Below are positions 27,797 through 35,065 of a DNA stretch of 64,000 nt, one piece after another. Positions within the stretch are counted from its first letter, which is position 1, and every line of letters starts with the position of its first letter. The position numbers and the translations under genes are program-made. The stretch comes from XYB1-FULL-44-23 sp964502885. GTDB lineage: Bacteria; Patescibacteriota; Microgenomatia; CAZETR01; Amesbacteraceae. Below the pieces are notes generated by a model that saw only the letters and a list, made by a program, of their open reading frames with translations, was not told the origin of the DNA and ran no database searches. The stretch is taken from positions 62,001 through 126,000 of the forward strand of contig CAZCXU010000001.1 in NCBI GenBank assembly GCA_964502885.1. Reading direction: 5' to 3'.

Positions 27797-28651
27797 TCAT
27801 CTGAAATTTCTACGTTTGGGATGAAAAAAAGCATACCCCAGACCAATTTTTTCAAGAAAAAGATTTTCCCGCATGTACAGATATTGAAAAATGAAGGCAC
27901 AATAGTTAATTACCGGCATGAAAGACAGCCCATGCAACTGCGAGGTTTGGGATGTTTGTTTGGACTGAAGCATTTTTTGCTTATAGGCTACCGGTAAATA
28001 TTTTTTTGCCCATGAGTTAACTTTTAGAAATGTTTGATAAACACCGGTTCGTTGCCATACTGGAACTGCCTGTAATATTTCATGCGCAAGATACATTGAT
28101 TTGTCTGGAGTGTGAGGTATGTAGAGGTGGTCAATGTCCAGATATAGATTGTCGCAAAGCTTGTCCGCAACTTCAGGAGATGAACCAGCAGAGACCTTAG
28201 GCGGCCGCCGAAGCCCTATTGCCTTTAGGTACAAGGCAACCAGAAGTCTGGTAACCCAAACTGCGTCGCGCGAAGTGATAATCATTAAATCAATGTCGTC
28301 CAGTGGTCGGCAATTATTCATCGAAAGTGACCCTGTAACAAAAATTCCACGAATTGTGGGTAGCCATTTTAATCTGAGAGCCGCGGTTTCAAGAATTTTC
28401 CATTTATGTTGACTTGTCTGATTACGAAATTTTCTTAATTTGACTAAGCCTGAGCGACCAGGTAAATACAGAAATTCATTGCATGATTTTTTGTTTAGTA
28501 CCAGGGAAAGATGTTTTAAAGAAAAATTTGTGAAGGGCTGCCAAAACCAAATCTCCTTCATGGAGAGGGGGTAATCAAACTGGTCAGAATATCTGAGTGC
28601 ACTAAAAAGCGAGCTCTTGGGGTTTTTCGATTGGGGCGGCTGCAAGACCAT
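27797..28651 (-). CDS. Nucleotidyltransferase-like protein
   Basis: A 284-residue protein with a polymerase-beta-like nucleotidyltransferase core: FVTGSLSMNNCRPLDDIDLMIIT (about residues 102-124) gives the G-S...D-x-D metal site, and LYLDIDHLYIP may supply the third acidic residue. Helical regions lie on both sides. The substrate is unknown; antitoxin, tRNA or sugar-nucleotide roles cannot be told apart. The start overlaps the end of the solute-binding protein gene by 50 bases, so the two form an operon. Confidence 0.6.
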   Translation of the reverse strand: MVLQPPQSKNPKSSLFSALRYSDQFDYPLSMKEIWFWQPFTNFSLKHLSLVLNKKSCNEFLYLPGRSGLVKLRKFRNQTSQHKWKILETAALRLKWLPTIRGIFVTGSLSMNNCRPLDDIDLMIITSRDAVWVTRLLVALYLKAIGLRRPPKVSAGSSPEVADKLCDNLYLDIDHLYIPHTPDKSMYLAHEILQAVPVWQRTGVYQTFLKVNSWAKKYLPVAYKQKMLQSKQTSQTSQLHGLSFMPVINYCAFIFQYLYMRENLFLEKIGLGYAFFHPKRRNFR

Positions 28652-30131
28652 AAGTGGATAATATCTTATTTATTTCATTCGCCAAGGAGCTAACAGATAC
28701 TGAGCGAGCAACCACCTTGGCAAATAGTTCGGATAATTGAGTATTGATGCCGGTTTTACCATCATGAGTAAACGAAGCTAAATACCAAGATCGAGCTAAA
28801 GGAGCCTGCTTTACAAAGACGTTTGCGTATTGGGCCGTCTGGAGCTCACTGGCCATATCCTTGCGTGAGTATGGTTCACCAAAGGAGCGTTGATCATCAC
28901 TTGCTGACTGGTACAGTTTGCGTAAGGTGTCCGGCTGGGACATAAACGCTACCAATTCCCACGCCTGTTTCTGGTTTTTAGATTTTGCACTGACTGCCTC
29001 TGCCCAATAACTGGCATAGGTAATCTGCTGTTCCCCTCTTCCAGGCTCAATGGCGACCTGAGGAATAGGGTGAACAGAAAAGCGTAATTTCGGATTAAGC
29101 GACTTGATGTCAAAAACACGCCAAGAAGGACCAAAATATACACCAACCTTACCAGACGCAAAACTAGTTGTGGAGTTGGGAAAATTCTCATCCCAAACGC
29201 GATAAGTGTTTACAAAATTCGCAAAATAACTGATGGCATCGTCAGCAGCGTTGGTATTGGGGATCGCCGGTGTCAACATGTTGACACCATTTTGAAGCAA
29301 GAGAACCGCCAAAATATCCTCCCAATGATCCACATTTTTGGTAGAGCCAATTGCCACACCTGCGGTTGTCAGCTTAGCCCCATACTCACAACTACCCGTC
29401 AGTGAGTCACATTTTGCCAAAGTGATAGCAACTTCTTTGAGCTGATCCCAATTTTCTGGCGCGGACAGATTATTCTGTTCGAGAAGATCGTCGTTAACAT
29501 ACATGGCTATTCCATCAGTTTCTAGCGGAACGGCGTAATATATTCCTTGCGAGGAAAAATCAGTTTTGGTAACTGGATAAAATGTCTTTTCGTAATCAAC
29601 TGTTGAAAAGACTGTACTGGGAACAGGAGAAAGCGCACCTTTGAACATTGGAAGCCAGGTGTTGTGAATACGAAATACGTCCGGACCGTTGTTGTTGTTA
29701 AGCGCTGACTGAACACGCTCACGATATTCCTGCGGCGACTGCATCTTGTAAACAACTTTTATCCCGGGGTGAGTTTTTTCAAACTCGTCCAGAAGAGGAC
29801 GCATCAGTGTTTCAGACTCCCAAAGTCCCCAGTAGGTCAATGTCACGCTACTAATGCCTGATATAGGAAGAAACTTTGATCCCAAGGCTATAGCAAGAAT
29901 CGCCCCAATGCCAAAAAGGGCAAAAAGTATCATCTTTAGGGACGATTTTTTTTGCGGGGAAGGAACGACGGGAGGAGGCGAAGGGGGGAGCACTGGTGAA
30001 ACGGGCGGGGCTGGCGGGGGAGGAACGACAGGAGGGGTGGCTATGGTGCTTGTGGGCGCAGGAGCCGGATTGGGGGGCGGAGGCGGTACTGGCGGTAAAG
30101 AACTTGGTGGGGCAGGTGTTTGGGGGAGCAT
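28602..30131 (-). CDS. Orphan family-1 extracellular solute-binding protein with Pro-rich N-terminus
   Basis: A 509-residue protein. A cytoplasmic Pro-rich segment (about residues 2-65) precedes one membrane segment (about 68-88) and an extracellular periplasmic-binding-protein fold of the maltose-binding type: LTYWGLWESETLMRPLLDEFEK, NNNGPDVFRIHNTW, VPLETDGIAMYVNDDLLEQN, FASGKVGVYFGPSW and AWELVAFMSQPDTLRKL. There is no lipobox Cys and no ABC permease nearby, so it may be a surface binding protein rather than a transporter part. The frame opens further up at 30221; ATG 30131 is seven bases after a TACAAT box. Confidence 0.78.
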   Translation of the reverse strand: MLPQTPAPPSSLPPVPPPPPNPAPAPTSTIATPPVVPPPPAPPVSPVLPPSPPPVVPSPQKKSSLKMILFALFGIGAILAIALGSKFLPISGISSVTLTYWGLWESETLMRPLLDEFEKTHPGIKVVYKMQSPQEYRERVQSALNNNNGPDVFRIHNTWLPMFKGALSPVPSTVFSTVDYEKTFYPVTKTDFSSQGIYYAVPLETDGIAMYVNDDLLEQNNLSAPENWDQLKEVAITLAKCDSLTGSCEYGAKLTTAGVAIGSTKNVDHWEDILAVLLLQNGVNMLTPAIPNTNAADDAISYFANFVNTYRVWDENFPNSTTSFASGKVGVYFGPSWRVFDIKSLNPKLRFSVHPIPQVAIEPGRGEQQITYASYWAEAVSAKSKNQKQAWELVAFMSQPDTLRKLYQSASDDQRSFGEPYSRKDMASELQTAQYANVFVKQAPLARSWYLASFTHDGKTGINTQLSELFAKVVARSVSVSSLANEINKILSTYGLAAAPIEKPQELAF

Positions 30132-30138
30132 ATAAATT

Positions 30139-30168
30139 ATTGTACTATGCAGAAGAGCATCGATACAA
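30139..30168 (-). promoter_or_regulatory. Promoter of the solute-binding protein gene
   Basis: On the reverse strand TTGTAT (30168-30163), 18 bases, TACAAT (30144-30139), then seven bases to ATG 30131. This predicts a leaderless transcript. Confidence 0.5.
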
Positions 30169-30190
30169 TATGATTTACGTCGAATCTCGT

Positions 30191-30218
30191 TTGGCAAAAT
30201 TGCAAACTCGAATATGAT
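30191..30218 (+). promoter_or_regulatory. Promoter of the VanW gene
   Basis: TTGGCA (30191-30196), 16 bases, TATGAT (30213-30218), eleven bases before the VanW ATG at 30230. TATAAA at 30222-30227 is only two bases from the ATG and is therefore not favoured as the -10. Confidence 0.4.
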
Positions 30219-30229
30219 CACTATAAACC

Positions 30230-31987
30230 ATGAAACCTAACAATTCAAAAAGAGATTTTGCTGCGGCTATTGTTGTTGGCATTGTTTTGATGGTTGCTTT
30301 GCCCGGGCTGGCATTCGAAGTAAGTTATGCTGGAAAGATTTATCCAGGGATATCTGTAGGAGGTCAAATGGTTGGCGGTCTGTCTCAGATTGAGGCAGAG
30401 GGGGTACTAGTAAATCGAATACAAAAGATGGAGAAACTATCGCTTAAATGGGGAGTTAATGATTATGTTTTAGATTCTAAGCTGCTGAATATTGCCTATG
30501 ACGTAAGTCAATCTGTTAAAAACGCGGCTCTTGTGGGTCGGAGCGGAAATTTGTTAGCCGACGTACGCACCAAACTAAAACTCCTGCGTCATGAAACCGA
30601 TGTAGAAATCTCAAGGACGATTGATGCGGCAGCAATAAGCGAAACTCTTAGAAAGATTGCGCAGGAGATCGATATTCCTGAAAAGGAACCGGAAATCCAG
30701 ATTTCAGGGGATGAGAAATCACTTTCTGTTACACAGGGGGAAAATGGGCAGAGGGTAAATACGTTTCTTTTGAGGCAAAAAATTGAAGATGCATATGCCC
30801 AGCTAAATCCAAAAAAAATTGACATACCTGTGGAAGAATTGCGGCCAAAGTTGACTGAAATAGAGATGCAAAATGTCAAGTCCAAGGCGGAGCCGCTTCT
30901 TGGCAAGAATCTTATCTTAGAGGATCCCCATACGGGACAAAAGTGGGTGGTAGGCGCCAGACAAATATTGACATGGTTGGATATTAAACCAGGAAAGTTT
31001 TCTTATGAAAAAATTCGTTTGTGGGTGGATGAGCTGGCAAAGACGATAGACAAACCTCCACAGAATGCTTCGTTTAAATTTGTTGATCCCGGCAAGGTCC
31101 AGGAGTTCAAGCCGGGTAAGAAAGGCGTAATTTTACAAAAAAGCACCATGTCTGAATCAATTGCCATGGCACTTGAATCTTTGGAACAGACCGCGACCAC
31201 AGAACTGGCGATTAACATTGAAACAGTATTAACTGACCCCGACACTGGGGCTGAGGACGTGAATGATCTGGGAATTGTTGAGCTTATAGGCAAAGGTGAG
31301 TCGTGGTTTTCCGGATCAATAACTAACCGAATTTTTAACCTCAAAAAATCGGCTGATGCTATCAACGGGACATTAGTTGCCCCTGGAGAAATTTTTTCGT
31401 TTAACAAAACGGTTGGGGAAATTTCAGGTGATACCGGGTATAAACAGGCATACATAATTAAGGAGGGAAAAACAATTTTAGGAGACGGAGGTGGAGTATG
31501 CCAGGTATCGAGCACTTTATTTCGAGCCGCCTTGAATACCGGACTTCCAATTGAAGAGCGCACCGCACACGCCTACAGGGTTCACTATTATGAGGAGAAA
31601 TACCAGCCTGGATTTGATGCAACGGTATTTCAGCCTGCTCCGGATTTCAAATTTAGAAACGATACGTCGAGACACATTCTTATCCAGACAGTGTTTGATG
31701 AAAAAGCAAAATATCTGGCTATTGAAATTTATGGGACAAGCGACGGAAGAAAAGCTGAGGTGTCAAAATCGCGAATTTGGGAAGTTACCCCTCCGCCACC
31801 TGACCTATACCAGGACGACCCCACCCTGCCACTAGGAAAGATTGTACAAGTCGAGCATTCGGCATGGGGAGCAAAAGTAGCCTTTGATTGGAAAGTGACC
31901 CGCGGAGATGAAGTACTACAACAACGTACGTTTTACTCAAATTACAAAAATTGGCAGGCTGTGTATCTTCGGGGAACAAAAATATAA
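30230..31987 (+). CDS. VanW-family exported protein with PG-binding-like repeats
   Basis: A 585-residue surface protein. An N-terminal membrane segment (about 10-30) is followed by two peptidoglycan-binding-4-like domains (YPGISVGGQMVGGLSQIEAE; NGQRVNTFLLRQKIEDAYAQ) and a VanW domain near residues 360-500: NLKKSADAINGTLVAPGEIFSFN, GGGVCQVSSTLFRAAL and EERTAHAYRVHYYE. VanW domains occur in glycopeptide-resistance loci and in many wall proteins, but their reaction is unknown; the conserved C-Q-V-S-S-T is suggestive of a catalytic site. No G5 domain is seen. Monocistronic, divergent from the solute-binding protein. Confidence 0.85.
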   Translation: MKPNNSKRDFAAAIVVGIVLMVALPGLAFEVSYAGKIYPGISVGGQMVGGLSQIEAEGVLVNRIQKMEKLSLKWGVNDYVLDSKLLNIAYDVSQSVKNAALVGRSGNLLADVRTKLKLLRHETDVEISRTIDAAAISETLRKIAQEIDIPEKEPEIQISGDEKSLSVTQGENGQRVNTFLLRQKIEDAYAQLNPKKIDIPVEELRPKLTEIEMQNVKSKAEPLLGKNLILEDPHTGQKWVVGARQILTWLDIKPGKFSYEKIRLWVDELAKTIDKPPQNASFKFVDPGKVQEFKPGKKGVILQKSTMSESIAMALESLEQTATTELAINIETVLTDPDTGAEDVNDLGIVELIGKGESWFSGSITNRIFNLKKSADAINGTLVAPGEIFSFNKTVGEISGDTGYKQAYIIKEGKTILGDGGGVCQVSSTLFRAALNTGLPIEERTAHAYRVHYYEEKYQPGFDATVFQPAPDFKFRNDTSRHILIQTVFDEKAKYLAIEIYGTSDGRKAEVSKSRIWEVTPPPPDLYQDDPTLPLGKIVQVEHSAWGAKVAFDWKVTRGDEVLQQRTFYSNYKNWQAVYLRGTKI

Positions 31988-31992
31988 GATCC

Positions 31993-32766
31993 TTACGGTT
32001 GAAAAACTGATTCGGGAAGAATCGTTACATGCTTGACTTCAGGAAACTGCAAGGCGGATTGTTCTAGACGAGTGCGGTGACTCATCTGAAGACAGGAGCC
32101 TCCAGAAGTTAAGCCGGGAATTTCTGAAATGACCAGTACCAATTCACCGTTACGCAAACTGAGCTCTTTGATGGTAAGGCGGGGATCGATTTCGGATAAC
32201 TGGCGAGAAAGAGTTTCTCTGATCGGAGTTTTTGACAAACCAAGTTGAACAGGACGAGGAGTTACGACATTGCACAGCTCATCTGAGACGTTTTCCTGAC
32301 GATCAAAAAGATAAGCAGTACCTACCGCTCGCGCGGAAAACTCTACCGGCAGCTCGTACGATTTCATATTTTCGGCAAGACCACTGGGGTTATCGTTTTG
32401 AAACACTAAGAAACCAGACCCGCTAGAGACAGGTAGACCGTAGGATTGAGTAAACAGAAGCAACTCGTCTTCGCTGGAGGTTGGGGCAGGCACGGGGATA
32501 CTTCGCGATAGAAGGATCTCCCTGCCTGAACTGAGAACCTGAACCTGAAATTGGCCCTCAAATGTCCAGGATTTGGGGACATAGCCCTTTATCATCAGCA
32601 CTCCGGTCAGAACAGAGGATGGTTTAGGAAGAAGCAACTGAAAAGCGGGCATAGTCTCTGATACTGGCGACATGCGCATTCTGGATTCAGGGAGATTGGT
32701 GTAAAACAAAAAAGCGATTATTGTACCAACACCAAGCAAAATACCGATTTTGAGAAGCGCGCTCAT
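31993..32766 (-). CDS. Membrane-anchored Gmad2-GerMN domain protein
   Basis: A 257-residue protein with one N-terminal membrane segment (about 5-22). A Gmad2 immunoglobulin-like domain follows (PKPSSVLTGVLMIKGYVP, WTFEGQFQVQVLSSGREI, about residues 48-145), then a GerMN domain (FSARAVGTAYLFD to VKHVTILPES). These domains are known from spore-germination and wall-associated lipoproteins; in non-sporulating bacteria they are thought to act outside the membrane in wall contact. Here no lipobox is seen. Divergent from tsaC-tsaE with a 23-base spacer. Confidence 0.8.
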   Translation of the reverse strand: MSALLKIGILLGVGTIIAFLFYTNLPESRMRMSPVSETMPAFQLLLPKPSSVLTGVLMIKGYVPKSWTFEGQFQVQVLSSGREILLSRSIPVPAPTSSEDELLLFTQSYGLPVSSGSGFLVFQNDNPSGLAENMKSYELPVEFSARAVGTAYLFDRQENVSDELCNVVTPRPVQLGLSKTPIRETLSRQLSEIDPRLTIKELSLRNGELVLVISEIPGLTSGGSCLQMSHRTRLEQSALQFPEVKHVTILPESVFQP

Positions 32767-32789
32767 CGGCTAAAGTATAATTGGCGGGA
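32767..32789. promoter_or_regulatory. Bidirectional promoter with interlocked -10 boxes (GerMN / tsaC-tsaE)
   Basis: AGTATAAT (32774-32781) reads TATAAT rightward (32776-32781, eight bases before ATG 32790) and TATACT leftward (32779-32774, seven bases before ATG 32766). The leftward promoter has TTGACT as -35 (32803-32798, 18-base spacer) lying inside tsaC. Both transcripts would be leaderless or nearly so. Confidence 0.55.
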
Positions 32790-33836
32790 ATGAAACTAGT
32801 CAAAGAGACCCAACAGATTATTCCAGAGGCTGTCTCGGTTCTAAATAAAGGAGGATTGGTAATCTTCCCATGCGAGACGGTGTATGGTGTGGCGGCTGAT
32901 GCCAGCAACGAGGCGGCAGTGAGAAGACTTAATGCGTACAAACAACGCCCAACAGGAAAACCATATGCGATTATGGTTTCGGATATGGCCATGGCGCAAC
33001 AATATGTAGAAATTAACCAGACTGCCAGAAACTTATATAAAAAGTTTTTACCTGGACCGTTAACAATAGTGTCAAAAGGAAAACACAAAGTTGCCTCCGG
33101 AGTTGAGTCAGAAAACGGATCCTTGGGAGTGAGAATTCCAGATTACGATTTTTTACTAAGATTGATTACTTCATTTGGCAAGCCGATAGTCGCAACATCT
33201 GCAAACGCCAGTTACAAGAAACGACCTTATAAGCTGGATGATGTTTTTGAAAATATTTCCCAGGACCAAAAACAACTGATTGATTTGGCTATCGATGCAG
33301 GGGAGTTGCCACACAATGAACCGTCTACCGTAGTGGATACGACTTTGGACGATGCAACAATACTTCGACAAGGAGAGATCAGATTTTCAGAGGAAAACAG
33401 AGTAATAAGCCGAAGCGAAGAGAACACCCAGAATATTGGCAAGGAATTGTGGCAGAAGTACGAACACTTTTTGCATCAGCGAGCAATCGTATTTGCCCTT
33501 TCAGGAGAAATGGGGGCGGGAAAAACGCAACTCACAAAAGGGATAGCCAAAGCGATGGGAATTACTGACACAGTTGTCTCCCCCACTTTTAGTCTGGAAA
33601 TCGAATATGACAACTTGGTTCACATAGATGCCTGGAGAATTGAGAACGAGAAAGAAGTTGAACAAATGGGTTATGTAAAGCGAATTTCGGAAAAGAGCGT
33701 CATAGTGATCGAGTGGGCCGAAAAAATCGGAAACTTAATTCGCAGATATGATGATGATGCGATTGTGGTTTGGATAAAGATCAAATATGGATTCAGCGAG
33801 AATGAACGAATTATCTCCTGGGGGGTTGAGGCTTAA
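32790..33836 (+). CDS. TsaC-TsaE fusion, t6A tRNA modification
   Basis: A 348-residue fusion of two normally separate t6A enzymes. Residues 1-200 are a Sua5/YrdC/TsaC domain, which makes threonylcarbamoyl-AMP from Thr, bicarbonate and ATP: GGLVIFPCETVYGVAADA, YKQRPTGKPYAIMV, LPGPLTIV, SLGVRIPD and ATSANAS. Residues about 210-348 are TsaE, the ATPase that recycles the TsaBD complex: FALSGEMGAGKTQLTKGIAKAMG (Walker A), SPTFSLEIEY, HIDAWRIE and IEWAEKI. The frame opens at a TTG (32781) within the -10 box; ATG 32790 is chosen. tsaD follows after a 1-base gap, so the whole pathway but TsaB is here. Confidence 0.9.
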   Translation: MKLVKETQQIIPEAVSVLNKGGLVIFPCETVYGVAADASNEAAVRRLNAYKQRPTGKPYAIMVSDMAMAQQYVEINQTARNLYKKFLPGPLTIVSKGKHKVASGVESENGSLGVRIPDYDFLLRLITSFGKPIVATSANASYKKRPYKLDDVFENISQDQKQLIDLAIDAGELPHNEPSTVVDTTLDDATILRQGEIRFSEENRVISRSEENTQNIGKELWQKYEHFLHQRAIVFALSGEMGAGKTQLTKGIAKAMGITDTVVSPTFSLEIEYDNLVHIDAWRIENEKEVEQMGYVKRISEKSVIVIEWAEKIGNLIRRYDDDAIVVWIKIKYGFSENERIISWGVEA

Positions 33837-33837
33837 G

Positions 33838-34890
33838 ATGAAAACGGCTGAACTAATATTGGCTATTGATACATCGTGTGATGAAACAGCTGTATCTGTA
33901 ACATGTGGCACAAATGTACTTGCAAACATAGTCTGGTCTCAGGCGCAGCAACACGCGGAATTTGGCGGAGTGATGCCATCGCTGGCGAAACGGATGCACG
34001 CAGAGCGCATCACTGAAGTAACACAAAAAGCTCTGGGCCGGGCAGGTATAGACAAAAGAGAAATTGACTGTGTGGCGGTCACTACTGGGCCGGGCCTGGC
34101 CATTGCGCTGGAGGTAGGAATTCTGGCCGCAAAAACCATTTCTAATGAACTCGGAATACCCTTACTGGCGATAAATCACATAGAAGGACATCTATTGAGC
34201 AACCTGGCTGTGCCACGCAATAAACCCGCAACCTCTTTTGAATTTCCAGCATTAGGACTGGTCATTTCCGGGGGACACACAGAATTAGTACATATTAGGA
34301 AATTTGGGCAATATCAAATTCTTGCCCAAACGCAAGATGACGCACTAGGAGAGGCGCTCGACAAAGCAGCCCGAATGTTGGGATTGGGATATCCGGGTGG
34401 AGCTGTTTTGGAAAAGATGGCAAAGTTTGGAGATCCAAAGGCTTATTCCCTGCCATTACCTATGGCGAGGCAGAGAAATTTTGAGGCGTTTAGTTATTCC
34501 GGACTAAAAACAGCTTTTTTCAGGTTAACCAATGAAATCGGAACTAAGAGCTCAACGAGACAACAAACATACAACCTGGCGGCTACTTTTCAAAATCGCG
34601 CCTTTCAGCACCTTGAAAAAGTTTGTAGCGCTCAAATAGAAAGACTTGGCAATGAAAAGCCAAAATACTTGTGGGTCGGTGGAGGGGTGGCAGCAAATGC
34701 TTTACTGCGCAAAAGACTTAGAAGAATGGCAGAAGACTTTGGACTAAAGACCAGATTCCCCTATTCAAAAAAACTGATCGGCGATAATGCGGCAATGATA
34801 GGTGTTGCCGCTTATTTACGCCGCACTGCTGGCATTGATGACAATATTATCCAACCAGACAGACGACCGAGATGGACGATTGGAAGCTAA
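33838..34890 (+). CDS. tsaD: tRNA N6-threonylcarbamoyladenosine transferase TsaD
   Basis: A 350-residue ASKHA-fold enzyme that moves threonylcarbamoyl to A37 of ANN-decoding tRNAs. Motifs: LAIDTSCDETAVSV, FGGVMPSLAKRMHAERI, AINHIEGHLLS (H-x-x-x-H metal ligands), LVISGGHTELV, DDALGEALDKAARMLGLGYPGG, KYLWVGGGVAANALLR and GDNAAMIGVAAY. The length is usual for the family. The frame opens upstream at 33787; ATG 33838 sits one base after the fusion gene's TAA with GGGGGG-rich sequence before it. TsaB, its usual partner, is not in the window. The valS promoter lies in its last codons. Confidence 0.96.
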   Translation: MKTAELILAIDTSCDETAVSVTCGTNVLANIVWSQAQQHAEFGGVMPSLAKRMHAERITEVTQKALGRAGIDKREIDCVAVTTGPGLAIALEVGILAAKTISNELGIPLLAINHIEGHLLSNLAVPRNKPATSFEFPALGLVISGGHTELVHIRKFGQYQILAQTQDDALGEALDKAARMLGLGYPGGAVLEKMAKFGDPKAYSLPLPMARQRNFEAFSYSGLKTAFFRLTNEIGTKSSTRQQTYNLAATFQNRAFQHLEKVCSAQIERLGNEKPKYLWVGGGVAANALLRKRLRRMAEDFGLKTRFPYSKKLIGDNAAMIGVAAYLRRTAGIDDNIIQPDRRPRWTIGS

Positions 34891-34901
34891 GGCTCTATAA
34901 T
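34873..34901 (+). promoter_or_regulatory. Promoter of the T-box/valS unit
   Basis: TGGACG (34873-34878), 17 bases, perfect TATAAT (34896-34901). The -35 and spacer lie in the 3' end of tsaD. The expected start near 34908 begins the T-box leader. Confidence 0.55.
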
Positions 34902-34907
34902 GATGGC

Positions 34908-35057
34908 AGTATTGACAATTGAGCGGACCAGTCACCCGCGAGTCACGCCGAAGAACAGGGTCAACAATGTCTCTAAGTAGAACGGCACAACGAGAAGTAA
35001 ATAAGGTGGTACCACGAGATCCCGCTCGTCCTTATAATGTTGAGGAAGCGGGTTTTT
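34908..35057 (+). promoter_or_regulatory. T-box leader (tRNA-sensing riboswitch) of valS
   Basis: The T-box core AAGGTGGTACCACG (35003-35016) is present. Antiterminator: AAGG (35003-35006) pairs with CCTT (35030-35033) and ACGAG (35014-35018) with CTCGT (35025-35029), leaving the TGGT-containing bulge to pair with the ACCA end of uncharged tRNA-Val (discriminator A). The competing terminator pairs CCCGCT (35021-35026) with AGCGGG (35047-35052), then T6. AGTAGAACGG upstream matches the conserved region before the antiterminator. The leader is short (about 95 bases before the T-box); GTC occurs several times, so the specifier is not fixed. Confidence 0.85.
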
Positions 35058-35065
35058 TGTGAAAT

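Noticed and set aside
30222..30227. TATAAA as -10 box of the VanW gene
   Set aside because: It is two bases from the ATG, which would place the transcript start inside the coding region; TATGAT at 30213-30218 is better spaced.
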